A stretch of DNA of 64,000 nt from Anaerolineae bacterium (GCA_013178185.1 JABLXC010000005.1:1-64000), one strand, 5' to 3'; shown: positions 1-8,725, counted from the stretch's first letter. Program-made: numbers and translations. The notes: generated by a model not told the origin, from the letters alone.

Positions 1-40
1 GGGTCATGATTTGTAGACGATAGATTTCTCTTTCGCTCAT
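1..40 (-). CDS. Transposase N-terminus (partial, runs off the window)
   Basis: An ATG at 40 on the minus strand opens a frame reading MSEREIYRLQIMT before the window ends. This resembles, from memory, the first residues of DDE transposases with an N-terminal helix-turn-helix (ISNCY/IS481-like), whose start reads MS-x-[KR]-E followed by a helix. Position just inside the terminal repeats fits a transposase start. Only 13 codons are visible, so the family call is tentative. Confidence 0.5.
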   Translation of the reverse strand, partial: MSEREIYRLQIMT

Positions 41-121
41 GGTGTGTAGTTTGTCCACTTCTCTGTCCCTTTCGTATGGGGACATTTTAACTTTGGTAAA
101 AGGGGACATTTCTACTTTGGC
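1..121 (-). mobile_element. End of an insertion sequence (partial)
   Basis: The segment holds the 5' end of a transposase-like ORF running off the left edge, and outside it two 19-bp direct repeats (78-96 and 102-120, 17 of 19 identical, both of the form GGGGACATTT..ACTTTGG). Repeated sub-terminal motifs of this kind are typical of transposase-binding ends. The adjacent clp gene stops at once where this segment begins, so the boundary is near 120-124. The IS family cannot be fixed from 121 bases. Confidence 0.7.
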
Positions 122-2308
122 TTAACATTCACTGATCTGAAGCTTGACACCATGCTGTTCGCTCAGGCGCACCTTGATTTCAGCCAGCATCGTCTCCAGA
201 ATTCGATGCACGTCGCCTTCATCCAGGGCGCGGAAAATGATCATATCATCAATGCGGTTGATAAATTCAGGCCGGAAGCGCTGAATAACCTCTCGAAATA
301 AGTTTTCTTTGTTTTCCTTAGTCGGCGTTCCAAATCCCAGCGTGACAGATTTTCCTGTGGATATATTGGATGTCATAATGAAAATCGCGTTACGCGCGTC
401 TGCGGTGCGGCCTTTAGAATCGGTCAGCCGCCCTTCGTCAAACACCTGTAAAAAAATATCGAACACAAGAGGGTCGGCTTTCTCGATCTCATCCAGCAGA
501 ACAACGGCATAGGGGCGGGCGCGCAAGGCACCGGTCAGTTGACCTTCTTCCTCGTGACCGACGTAACCCGGCGGGGACCCGATCAGACGCGCTACATTGT
601 AGTGGTCCATATACTCGGACATATCAAGGCGGATCATATCGTTTTCGCTTCCAAAGAGGTAAGCTGCCAAAGCGCGCGCCAGTTCAGTTTTGCCTACACC
701 CGTTGGCCCCAGGAACAAAAAAACGGCAAGCGGGCCGCGACGGCGTTCTAAACCGGAATGAGCCATGATCAATCGGCGGGAAACCTGTTCTACCGCCTTA
801 TCCTGTCCAACGAGGCGAGCTTTTAAATAATCTCCTAGTCCTAGCAACCTGTCCTTTGACATGGTTTCCGATTGCCCGGTGATCAACTCTAGCGGAATAC
901 CAGTTTTTTCCGACAAGGTCTGGCTAATTGTTTGGGGGGAGACTACTTGCATTCTCTCAGAAGAAGCCTCGATTGGAGAATCACCCGGTTTTGCGCTTAG
1001 CACTGGCACCCGGACTCGCGCGCAGGCTTTGTCTACCAGGTCAATTGCTTTGTCGGGCAGTTGATGCTGGACGTCAAAACGTATCGAAAGATTGACAGCT
1101 GCCCGCAGGGCCTCTTCTTGAATACGCACACCGTGATGCTCTTCCCAACAAGAACGCAGGCCCATGAGTATCTCAAAAGTCTCCTCGGGCGATGGTTCTA
1201 CAACAATAATTTTTTCAAAACGGCGTTCAAGAGCAGAGTCTGACTCTATGTAGCGGCAGTATTCTGCCACAGTGGTAGCGCCAATACAACGCAGGCCGCG
1301 CGCCAATGCAGGTTTCATGATATTAGCGGCATCCAGGTTGCCCCCCAGGCTGTGGCCAGCGCCTACCACCGTGTGCAGCTCATCAATAAACAAGATGATA
1401 TCCGGATGGGTGGCAGCTTCTGAAAGGATGTTCTCCAGACGTTCCTCAAACTGGCCGCGTAGCGTCGTTCCTGCAAGCAAAGAGCCCATGTTCACTTCAA
1501 CGATGCGCGTGCCAGCAAGAATGGAAGCATCCTTTCCCTGAACAGCCCGAATGGCCAGCGCTTCGACAATAGCGGTCTTTCCAACCCCGGCTTCGCCCAC
1601 CAGAACCGGGTTGTTCTTCTTGTTGCGCGCCAGGGTTTGTATAACCTGGAGAAGTTCTTTGCGCCTCCCAATAATGGGTCCGAGTTTTCCAAGACGCGCT
1701 TCCTCGGTCAAATCGCGACCAAACCGGTCCAGGTAAGGGGTCTCCACGACCGATTGTGGCGCTTGCGGTTTTGCCACCTTTTGGGGCGGGGATGAAGGTA
1801 CGACAACCTTTACTGGGGGGAGATTAAGGCTTTGAGCGATCTGGAGAGCTTTGCTGCGCAAGTCTTCCAAATCAACCCCTTCAAAAGTTTTGGCAATGAT
1901 AGGGTCGGGTTGGTACACAAGCGCCGCTAGAAGGTGCAGGATGGTCACTGGCAAGTCAGGATCAGCCGATTGATACGCATGCTCGAAAATCTCGCGGCTA
2001 GCTGGACTGCGGTGCATGGTTTTTTCTGCATAGAAGTGATCTCCTTTTCCGCACAGGCGGCGTGCCTTTCTTCTTAGCGCGGTTGTTTCTAGCCCCACCC
2101 TTGTCAGCACTTCGTTCAGAGCGCTAACTTCGCGCTGAATAGCCACCTTTACGGATGGGTTTTGTTCTAACCCTGAAGCCATAACTTTTTCCAGGCTACA
2201 TATTCCGATTAACAAATGTGCCGGTTCTATCCACTTAAAACACGCCGCGGCAGCCTCTCCGGCGGCCATACGCCAGCTTAATTGAACAGCTTGAGTCAGT
2301 TCAGACAT
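122..2308 (-). CDS. Clp-family AAA+ ATPase (ClpC/ClpB-like), 3' end truncated by an IS
   Basis: This is a Hsp100/Clp unfoldase that would thread proteins for refolding or for ClpP degradation. It has an N-terminal Clp-N domain (about 1-150), AAA-1 with Walker A GEAGVGKTA and Walker B ILFIDELH, and AAA-2 with GPTGVGKTELA and VVLLDEIEKA. No long coiled-coil middle domain is apparent, so it is nearer to ClpC/ClpE than ClpB. The reading frame stops at ..KLQISEC exactly where the insertion sequence begins. Compared with the family, roughly 70-80 residues of the D2 small domain, needed for hexamer assembly, are missing. The start is the ATG at 2308, preceded by GAGGAGAGAG; an upstream TTG at 2329 is less likely. 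The product is probably impaired. Confidence 0.85.
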   Translation of the reverse strand: MSELTQAVQLSWRMAAGEAAAACFKWIEPAHLLIGICSLEKVMASGLEQNPSVKVAIQREVSALNEVLTRVGLETTALRRKARRLCGKGDHFYAEKTMHRSPASREIFEHAYQSADPDLPVTILHLLAALVYQPDPIIAKTFEGVDLEDLRSKALQIAQSLNLPPVKVVVPSSPPQKVAKPQAPQSVVETPYLDRFGRDLTEEARLGKLGPIIGRRKELLQVIQTLARNKKNNPVLVGEAGVGKTAIVEALAIRAVQGKDASILAGTRIVEVNMGSLLAGTTLRGQFEERLENILSEAATHPDIILFIDELHTVVGAGHSLGGNLDAANIMKPALARGLRCIGATTVAEYCRYIESDSALERRFEKIIVVEPSPEETFEILMGLRSCWEEHHGVRIQEEALRAAVNLSIRFDVQHQLPDKAIDLVDKACARVRVPVLSAKPGDSPIEASSERMQVVSPQTISQTLSEKTGIPLELITGQSETMSKDRLLGLGDYLKARLVGQDKAVEQVSRRLIMAHSGLERRRGPLAVFLFLGPTGVGKTELARALAAYLFGSENDMIRLDMSEYMDHYNVARLIGSPPGYVGHEEEGQLTGALRARPYAVVLLDEIEKADPLVFDIFLQVFDEGRLTDSKGRTADARNAIFIMTSNISTGKSVTLGFGTPTKENKENLFREVIQRFRPEFINRIDDMIIFRALDEGDVHRILETMLAEIKVRLSEQHGVKLQISEC

Positions 2309-2362
2309 TACTCTCTCCTCATGAGACAAGACAGTTATAAGTAAAGATGGGAGATCATCATG

Positions 2363-4186
2363 CTATTTCCTCAGCGATTGTATTTTTAGTTTTGCCTGTT
2401 CGATTGTTTTTTTATATTGACTAGCACAGTTTTGGGCGCGCTTTATAAACTCCTCATAACTGGCGATTGCTTCAAGAGGTTTTTCAAGGTGGTCCAGGGC
2501 GCACGCCTGATAATACCAGGGGGCGGGATTGTTAGTGTCCAGGCTAATGGCTTTTTGAGAGAATACCAATGACTCTTCCCAACGACCAAGACAAAGCAGA
2601 GCGTGGCTTTTTGTGCTGATTGCGTAACCATTTTGAGGTTCATAATGTAAAGCTTTTTCACAACACGACAACGCTTCTTGAAAGCGGTTCAGTGTGATCA
2701 ATATCTCTGACTTTAAATACAAGGCGTTGGCATCTGCCGGATCAATCTCAAGAATGCGGTCATAATCTGCCAACGCTCCTGTCAGATCTCCCAATTTTCG
2801 ATGAGCATTCGCTCGATTGTGCCAGGCCTGGAGATAACGCGGATAATATTGGATTGCCTGGTTATAGTGATTCAGCGCTTCCTGGATGAGGTCTTGATCT
2901 GCAAAAACAGCACCTAAATTGTTCAGGGCATAGGCGTTTTGAGGCTGCATTTTTAAGGCTTGCCTGAAACAAGATTTGGCTTCAGAAAATTGCTTTAGAG
3001 CTCTGTGACTGTTACCCTGGTTGATGTATGGTTCGATCATCTCTGGTTTAAGGGCGCGCGCTTTTTGGAAACACAGAATGGCTTGTTGATAATCTCCTGC
3101 ATCATTCATAAGCTTGCCTTTGTTATTCCAGGCTAATGCACAGTTCGGATCCAGATCTATGGCACGTTCATACCTCTGGAGAGCCTCTGCGGCTTTCCCC
3201 AAGTCATCCAGACTAGAACCTTCGGCGACTAATTCCTGGGCAGTCAGGGAACGCGGTTGAGGGGCGGGTATTGTTTCTTTTGTTTCCTTTAGTAATACTT
3301 CTGCCAGATCGGCGCGCAAAGCAGAAAAATGAGGGTAACGATCCTGAGGATATTTTGCCAGGCAGCGTTGGATGATGGGGGCGATCGGCGAATTAATGTA
3401 GGGGAGTGGGGCCGTGCGGTGCAAGGCTGCCATTTCGCGCCAGAAACGCATTTGCTCTTGCGCGGAAAAATTGCGAGGAGGATCTGCTAGAAAAGGCAGA
3501 CGACCTTTCGAAGCAAGCTGGTAAAGGATGATGCCCATGGCGTAGATGTCGCTACGGACATCACAATGAACTGCGTCTGCGAACTGTTCTGGGGGCATAT
3601 GGGTGGGTGTTCCAAATCCCTCGCCTTCAGCCGATTGGCAAGAAAGGCCAATGTGGCCTTCAACAACACTGATCATTGGACCGGCTGACGTCCCTGCCAG
3701 GATGCTAGCCAGTCCGAAGTCGCTGATCTTGATGCGGTTGTCGTGCGTAATCATCAGATTGGATGGTTTAAGGTCGCGGTGAGCGGTAAGACCTTTGGAA
3801 CGGGCATATTCCATGCCATCGCAAACGCCAATCGCCCAACGGAGGCCTTGCGCCAGATCAGGTGGGCAACGCTCAAAACATCCTTGTAGAGAATTGAATC
3901 CCCCTTTACCTGGAAAGATGTATTCCATAACTATATGTAATCGACAGGCGATTTCATCTACCCAAAAAGCGCGCACGATGTTAGGGTGGGATCCGAAGTT
4001 TACCCATAATAGGGCTTCTTGTTTGAAACGCTGGCGGGCGGCAGGATCGGCTAGAAATTCATCGCGGAAGGTCTTTATGGCATAAGTATTCCCATTCCCT
4101 CTGTAGATTGCAAGAAATACAATGCCGAACCCGCCCGCTCCGATTGGGCGAACATATTGATAATAGGGATCAGACCGCTCGGACAT
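2363..4186 (-). CDS. Ser/Thr protein kinase with eight C-terminal TPRs
   Basis: This is a Hanks-type kinase of 607 residues. Kinase signatures are visible in order: glycine loop GAGGFGIVF, lysine in YAIKTF, catalytic loop HRDLKPSN, DFGLAS, and an activation-segment end MPPEQF in place of APE. From about residue 325 it carries eight consecutive 34-residue tetratricopeptide repeats ending near the C-terminus, so substrate or partner binding is likely through the TPR superhelix. No membrane segment is seen, so the protein should be cytosolic. It is divergent from, and clearly paralogous to, the kinase starting at 4491. It lies downstream in direction from nothing else and reads towards the clp gene, with only 54 bases between them. 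Substrates cannot be told from sequence. Confidence 0.92.
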   Translation of the reverse strand: MSERSDPYYQYVRPIGAGGFGIVFLAIYRGNGNTYAIKTFRDEFLADPAARQRFKQEALLWVNFGSHPNIVRAFWVDEIACRLHIVMEYIFPGKGGFNSLQGCFERCPPDLAQGLRWAIGVCDGMEYARSKGLTAHRDLKPSNLMITHDNRIKISDFGLASILAGTSAGPMISVVEGHIGLSCQSAEGEGFGTPTHMPPEQFADAVHCDVRSDIYAMGIILYQLASKGRLPFLADPPRNFSAQEQMRFWREMAALHRTAPLPYINSPIAPIIQRCLAKYPQDRYPHFSALRADLAEVLLKETKETIPAPQPRSLTAQELVAEGSSLDDLGKAAEALQRYERAIDLDPNCALAWNNKGKLMNDAGDYQQAILCFQKARALKPEMIEPYINQGNSHRALKQFSEAKSCFRQALKMQPQNAYALNNLGAVFADQDLIQEALNHYNQAIQYYPRYLQAWHNRANAHRKLGDLTGALADYDRILEIDPADANALYLKSEILITLNRFQEALSCCEKALHYEPQNGYAISTKSHALLCLGRWEESLVFSQKAISLDTNNPAPWYYQACALDHLEKPLEAIASYEEFIKRAQNCASQYKKTIEQAKLKIQSLRK

Positions 4187-4490
4187 AGAAAATGTTCTCT
4201 TTATCCTATTCTAATTTCCTGATTGGTATAACATTCTTAATGGAGATTCTCCACAAAAGCAATCCTGTTTTCTAAAGCTTGACAAGAAATAAGTGTCACC
4301 CCTCTTTTAGATATTATAGGAACATTTTGACAATTTGGAACGAGTATTTAACTCTTACGATTAGTATGAATCCAATATAGGAGGGAAATTTTGACAAAGT
4401 AGTTTGACAGTTCATGGCCGATTCCCTCTCTTGACAAGACACGACGGCGATATAAACTAGAAGTGATAGGAGGTCTGGTAACTGAAGGAT
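4187..4490. promoter_or_regulatory. Divergent intergenic region between the two TPR kinases
   Basis: This 304-base AT-rich spacer separates two divergent start codons and must hold both promoters. It contains three TTGACA or TTGACA-like hexamers on the plus strand (4279, 4391, 4431). No RNA gene or extra ORF is apparent. Confidence 0.5.
4431..4458 (+). promoter_or_regulatory. Candidate sigma-70-type promoter for the 4491 kinase
   Basis: TTGACA at 4431-4436 is followed after 16 bases by TAAACT at 4453-4458, with an overlapping TATAAA at 4451. It lies 32 bases before the start codon, with an AGGAGG Shine-Dalgarno in between (about 4468-4473). The -10 is imperfect. Confidence 0.4.
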
Positions 4491-6542
4491 ATGAACGATA
4501 GCAAAATAACAGGGAAATGGTCTAAGGGGGATATTATCGGCCAGGAATATGAAGTTTATGGCTTGCTCGGTAAAGGCGGTTTTGGGATTGTCTATTTGGT
4601 TTATAGTCGCCGGAATGGTTCAGTATACGCACTAAAAACTTTCCGTGATGAATACCTTAACGATCTTCAAGTCCGGCAACACTTCCAGAAGGAAGCCAGT
4701 ATCTGGATAAATCTGGATTACCACCCGAACCTTGTACGGGCTTTTTTTGTAAAGGAGTTTTCCGGTCGTTTGTATATTGCTCTGGAATATGTGAAGCCGA
4801 ATCGTCTAGGCTTGAACTCGTTGGAGGGATATCTAATGCGCCAGCCGCCCCAAACCCTTCAAAGCTTGGAGTGGGCAATTGCCTTCTGTCATGGGATGGA
4901 ATATGCCTATTCAAAGGGTTTAAAAGCTCATCGTGATATCAAACCGGCAAATATATTGATTACTGTTGATCAGACAATCAAGATCACAGATTTTGGTCTG
5001 GCAGGTGTTTTCAAAACCAAAAAGTTAGGACCGAAGGTTAATATTTATAATGATCAGATTGGCCTATCCCTTTCTGCTGTGTCTGGTGCTTGTGGGACGC
5101 CGACGCACATGGCACCAGAGCAGTTTGTGAACGTTGAGCATTGCGACGAGCGAAGCGATCTTTATAGTTTTGGAGTTGTATTGTTTCAAATGGCAAGCAG
5201 AGGTGCTTTGCCCTTCGTCGCGCCTTTTCCTAAAAACCTTTTGGAAAAAGAAAATATAAAATTCTGGCAGGAAATGCAACACCTTCACGAAACCGCCCCG
5301 GCACCAGCGCTGAATTCTCCACTTTCCACAATCATCCAACGTTGTCTGGAAAAAGAACCGGCAAGAAGATACCAAACTTTTATGGAACTGCGCCTTGATC
5401 TGGAAGATCTCTATGCAAGGGTGGGAGGGAAAAAAATTCGGCCTTTAATTTCCTGGGAAATGGATGCTGAAGCCTGGAATGATAAGGGAATCAGTCTTAA
5501 GGCGTTGGGACGAAATAATGAGGCAATTGCTTGTTACGAAAAAGCTATTTCCCTTCAGCCTCAGCTAGTTGTGGCGTGGGGCAATAAAGGCGTTGCTCTT
5601 CATGAGCTTGGTCTCCCCGAAGAAGCACTCCAGTGTTTTGACATCGCGCTTGGAATTGATGAAAAGCGAGGTTTTCTCTGGAACAATAAAGGAATTTGCC
5701 TTGAAAGCATGGGAAGGTATGAGGAAGCCATTTTTTGTTACCAACATGCTTTGCTGCTTGACCAGCGAGATTCATTTGCCTGGTGTAATAAAGGCAATAG
5801 TTTGATGGCCTTGAAAAAGATGGAAGAAGCGATGCAATCCTTTGATGCTGCATTGAATCTTGACCCTGATTATGCCACAGCCTGGAACAGCAAAGGGGTC
5901 TGTTTGAAGAAGTTGGGTCATTTTGAAGAGGCGATGAAGTGTTTCGATCGCGCTGTTGAAATTGACCCTTTTTTTCGAGAAGGTTGGTGCAATCGAGGAT
6001 TGTGCCTTCAGGAAATGGGGAAGTACGATGAGGCCTTGGAGTGTTATGACAGGATTCTAATATTTGATCCAAAACACAGCCCAACCTGGAACAATCGGGG
6101 ATACTGTCTAAATTGTATGGGACGTACGGATGAAGCTATTAAAGCGCTCAATAAATCGGTCGAATTGGATCCAGATAATAGCTATGCCTGGCATAATCTG
6201 GGAAAGTGTTTCATGAATCTAGGAGAATTAAATCGTGCGCTTGATATTTTTAATCGTGCTACTTGCCTGAACAAGAGGCAAAAAGAATCCTGGAATAGCA
6301 AGGGAATTTGTCTGCATCGGCTGAATCGAGCAGAGGAAGCTATCTCTTGCTACCGGATTGCGCTCGAGCTCGATCCGTATGATTGGGGCGCATTTTTCAA
6401 TAAGGCATTGGCAGAAGACAGCGCAGGCTGGTGGAAAGAGGCGGCTGATTCTTATAAGAAATTCCTGGATCTGAATCCATCCCAATGCGAAGCCCAAATA
6501 GCGTATGCCCAACGCAGGTTGAAAGCATTAAAAACCAGATGA
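4491..6542 (+). CDS. Ser/Thr protein kinase with ten C-terminal TPRs
   Basis: This Hanks-type kinase has 683 residues: glycine loop GKGGFGIVY, YALKTF lysine, HRDIKPAN catalytic loop, DFGLAG and MAPEQF. From about residue 326 to 665 there are ten uninterrupted 34-residue TPRs, each with the same W-x-N-K-G...EEA...DP pattern, so the tail is an unusually regular solenoid. It has no membrane segment. It is a paralogue of the divergent gene at 2363-4186, with the same kinase-TPR architecture but two more repeats. A response regulator follows 135 bases downstream under its own promoter, so this gene may be monocistronic. Confidence 0.93.
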   Translation: MNDSKITGKWSKGDIIGQEYEVYGLLGKGGFGIVYLVYSRRNGSVYALKTFRDEYLNDLQVRQHFQKEASIWINLDYHPNLVRAFFVKEFSGRLYIALEYVKPNRLGLNSLEGYLMRQPPQTLQSLEWAIAFCHGMEYAYSKGLKAHRDIKPANILITVDQTIKITDFGLAGVFKTKKLGPKVNIYNDQIGLSLSAVSGACGTPTHMAPEQFVNVEHCDERSDLYSFGVVLFQMASRGALPFVAPFPKNLLEKENIKFWQEMQHLHETAPAPALNSPLSTIIQRCLEKEPARRYQTFMELRLDLEDLYARVGGKKIRPLISWEMDAEAWNDKGISLKALGRNNEAIACYEKAISLQPQLVVAWGNKGVALHELGLPEEALQCFDIALGIDEKRGFLWNNKGICLESMGRYEEAIFCYQHALLLDQRDSFAWCNKGNSLMALKKMEEAMQSFDAALNLDPDYATAWNSKGVCLKKLGHFEEAMKCFDRAVEIDPFFREGWCNRGLCLQEMGKYDEALECYDRILIFDPKHSPTWNNRGYCLNCMGRTDEAIKALNKSVELDPDNSYAWHNLGKCFMNLGELNRALDIFNRATCLNKRQKESWNSKGICLHRLNRAEEAISCYRIALELDPYDWGAFFNKALAEDSAGWWKEAADSYKKFLDLNPSQCEAQIAYAQRRLKALKTR

Positions 6543-6598
6543 GCTGATTTTTAGCAAGCAAAGAATTATTACATTTTAACAATACTTGTTCTAAATGA

Positions 6599-6627
6599 TT
6601 GACAAACCTTTTTTTGATCGCTACACT
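6599..6627 (+). promoter_or_regulatory. Strong promoter of the response regulator
   Basis: TTGACA (6599-6604), a 17-base spacer, then TACACT (6622-6627). Transcription would begin near 6634, which rules out the TTG at 6633 as a start and supports the ATG at 6678. Confidence 0.65.
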
Positions 6628-6677
6628 ACTGATTGTATGTACCAGTTATTGCCGGCATAAGGGAGAGAGAAGCCGTG

Positions 6678-7436
6678 ATGACCGGATCACTTTCATTGTC
6701 AAGTGCGCCAGGAATTGATTTAGACCAAATTGGTTTGGGGGAAGAACGCCGCCGGGTATTAATAATTGATGATGAGCCCCAAAGCGTCTTTTTGCTCAAA
6801 TCTATCCTTATGAAAGCGGGTTTCGATGTGTTGGGGGCTTGCAGCGGCGAAGAAGCTATCCAGAAGTGCGTTCAGGTAAGTCCGGATGTGATCCTGCTTG
6901 ATCTGATGATGCCAGAAATGGATGGCTGGGAGACTTACCGGCATTTACGCGAGGTTACCGAGGCTCCGGTAATCATTATATCGGCTTTAGACAGCAAAGA
7001 TCTGGTGGTCAGGGGTATTGAGGGGGGTGCCGAAGACTACCTGACGAAACCTTTTCATGCGGCGGAACTGATCGCGAGGATTAACCGGTTATTCACCCGC
7101 AAACGGCAAGACCAGCCGGCGCGTTCTTTATACTTTCCAAAAGTGGACATGCGGCTGGATTTGGATACCTGCGAGGTTAAGCTGAGGGGCAAAACGATCT
7201 ATTTGCCTGGAAAGGCGTTTGAGGTTTTAGCGGTGCTGGCTCGAAATGCGCCCCGGATGGTGACTGATGAAGCGATTGCGATGGAAGTCTGGGGAACCGA
7301 CAATGACCGCACTCAGAACCGGATCAAGCATTTGATCTTTATCTTGCGCCAGAACCTGGAGGAAAAACCCTCGAATCCGCTTTTAATCATCAACCGTGGT
7401 GGGATGGGGTACCGGCTCGCGACCGAGGGGTCCTGA
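6678..7436 (+). CDS. OmpR/PhoB-family response regulator
   Basis: This is a two-component transcription factor of 252 residues. The N-terminal receiver domain shows the acidic pair in LIIDDEP, phospho-acceptor Asp in VILLDLMMPEMDG, Ser in IIISALD and Lys in YLTKPF. The C-terminal half is a winged helix of the Trans_reg_C type (LPGKAFEVLAVLARN.., ending GGMGYRLA). The start at 6678 is preceded by AGGGAGAGAG and fits the promoter at 6599-6627. There is no histidine kinase next to it, so it is an orphan here. Its neighbours are Ser/Thr kinases, which makes cross-phosphorylation conceivable but unproven. Confidence 0.92.
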   Translation: MTGSLSLSSAPGIDLDQIGLGEERRRVLIIDDEPQSVFLLKSILMKAGFDVLGACSGEEAIQKCVQVSPDVILLDLMMPEMDGWETYRHLREVTEAPVIIISALDSKDLVVRGIEGGAEDYLTKPFHAAELIARINRLFTRKRQDQPARSLYFPKVDMRLDLDTCEVKLRGKTIYLPGKAFEVLAVLARNAPRMVTDEAIAMEVWGTDNDRTQNRIKHLIFILRQNLEEKPSNPLLIINRGGMGYRLATEGS

Positions 7437-7478
7437 ATATCCTTTGTATTGCCAGGATCAAGAAGACTTGAATTGAGA

Positions 7479-7513
7479 CGCCCTTCGCGTGCTATCCAAG
7501 CCACGGAGGGCGC
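7479..7513. terminator. Imperfect hairpin between convergent genes
   Basis: CGCCCT near 7479 pairs with AGGGCG near 7507, with further imperfect pairing towards the loop, followed on the plus side by CTTTGC. It sits between the response-regulator stop and the convergent sortase-like gene, where a terminator is expected. It lacks a good U-tract. Confidence 0.3.
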
Positions 7514-7538
7514 TTTGCAAGCGACTGCTCGAGCCGCT

Positions 7539-8354
7539 TTATTGAACACTGGCCATTGACGTCCCGGTCACTGGTTGTGCGATGATAAATAGGCGTCCCC
7601 ACGAATCAATGCCGTCCTGCTCAATGCAGGTTTGCAGGGTGAGATGGTGTTCGCCGCTGTACATCTCTATAAAAACTTGAGTGGCTGTCAGGGTCTCGCC
7701 GGTTTCAAGATTGACAAAATTGCTGGAGGGGTTATTGGGTTGTAATGCCTGGTAACGGAAGATGGCCGTCACAGCATATTCTTTTGTGGAGCCATCCCCA
7801 TAGATGACATGGATGCGGTCTGCCGGATTGAGGTTGAAGAAGTGACGACCCGAAGCGAAGTTATGCGCCAGTAGACCGATGATGTTCATTTGAGCCGCCT
7901 GACTGAATTGGGTAACCGTCCCTTCTATGCTGGAGACGAAGGCCGGATCATCGGGGGGCTGCTGAAGCACCCGCAGCGCGAAGATGTTTGCGGCGTAGAT
8001 TCCACGGATGACTCCTGCCTCGCCATTGGTGACCTTGTTGATGAACGATTGGAGGGCGGTCGAATCTGGTTCTTCTGCGCTGGCATCAATAATTGTCTCC
8101 TGGCCGGGATCGTCGGAGACGCTGGAGGATACAACCTCAGGATTGGCAGGAGCCTGCCGTTCCGGTTGGGGCGAGATGGAAATATCAGTGTCGCGACTGG
8201 TTTCCGCGCTAACCGGGACAACACCTGCGTCCGGCAGGGGGATGGATGCCGAGGGATTGGAAACTACCGGCTGGTTTGAGCAGGCCGAAAGCGCCCCCCC
8301 ATAAATGGCAAGCATGGCAAAAACGAACAGGAACTTACGCGCTGAACCCAACAT
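7539..8354 (-). CDS. Sortase-like lipoprotein under c-di-GMP riboswitch control
   Basis: The product has 271 residues. A type II signal peptide ends in the lipobox LSAC (Cys about residue 25), so it should be lipid-anchored outside the membrane. A Ser/Thr/Pro-rich linker follows. The C-terminal half resembles a sortase fold: a His in GLLAHN, a Cys in LTLQTC and an Arg in GRLFIIA, in the order H-C-R expected of sortase active sites. Classical sortases are anchored by a transmembrane helix, so lipid anchoring is unusual. No LPxTG substrate gene is seen nearby. Upstream lie a class I cyclic-di-GMP riboswitch and a terminator, so expression should follow c-di-GMP level. Activity as a transpeptidase is inferred from three residues only. 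Confidence 0.7.
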   Translation of the reverse strand: MLGSARKFLFVFAMLAIYGGALSACSNQPVVSNPSASIPLPDAGVVPVSAETSRDTDISISPQPERQAPANPEVVSSSVSDDPGQETIIDASAEEPDSTALQSFINKVTNGEAGVIRGIYAANIFALRVLQQPPDDPAFVSSIEGTVTQFSQAAQMNIIGLLAHNFASGRHFFNLNPADRIHVIYGDGSTKEYAVTAIFRYQALQPNNPSSNFVNLETGETLTATQVFIEMYSGEHHLTLQTCIEQDGIDSWGRLFIIAQPVTGTSMASVQ

Positions 8355-8394
8355 AAAAAACCCCTTTTTTGAGGGCCCCGCGCAGTTCAGGTTT

Positions 8395-8420
8395 AAAAAG
8401 AAAGCCCGGAGGATCCGGGC
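8395..8420 (-). terminator. Riboswitch expression-platform terminator
   Basis: GCCCGGA (8404-8410) pairs with TCCGGGC (8414-8420) around a 3-base loop, followed on the minus strand by TTTCTTTTT (8403-8395). It lies between the c-di-GMP aptamer and the sortase-like gene, as expected for transcription-termination control. Confidence 0.75.
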
Positions 8421-8449
8421 ATCAACAAGCTGCGGTAGCTCCTCGTTTT

Positions 8450-8535
8450 CGGCGGCCTGGCGATCATGGCTGCGGAGGCAGCTTTAGACCCATGGCTTTG
8501 CGTCGCCGGGTTTCCCCGACTTTGCCATTATCGAA
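8450..8535 (-). promoter_or_regulatory. Cyclic di-GMP-I riboswitch (GEMM-I) aptamer
   Basis: Read on the minus strand, the segment carries GEMM-I hallmarks in order: GGCAAA (8526-8521), a hairpin CGGGGAAACCCG with a GAAA-type loop (8518-8507), the signature GACGCAAAGCC (8504-8494), and the closing strand AGCCATGATCGCC then AGGCCGCC (8470-8451). A promoter precedes it and an intrinsic terminator follows, then the sortase-like gene. The ligand is c-di-GMP by family knowledge; whether binding turns the gene on or off was not determined. Confidence 0.88.
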
Positions 8536-8591
8536 CGATGACTTGTTGTTAAGGTTCCGGTTGAAAACCGGAGACATTGTATCTTAAACCT

Positions 8592-8620
8592 ATTCTATAT
8601 ATTACTTAATTATAAGTCAA
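8592..8620 (-). promoter_or_regulatory. Promoter of the riboswitch transcript
   Basis: On the minus strand TTGACT (8620-8615), 17 bases, then TAGAAT (8597-8592), placing the transcript start near 8585, just ahead of the aptamer. The surrounding 8590-8650 stretch is very AT-rich. Confidence 0.55.
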
Positions 8621-8725
8621 TAGTTATTAATTAATTTGTTATTTATTTGAAAGGTGTTTATTGCCGGGGCGCGGAGCGACCCAGCAGGGCAGGGGGGAGG
8701 TAAACTGGTTTTGAGTGGGCGCTTT

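Noticed and set aside
4279-4317. TTGACA followed by TATTAT as a promoter for the 4491 kinase
   Set aside because: Spacer is 27 bases, too long for a sigma-70-type promoter.
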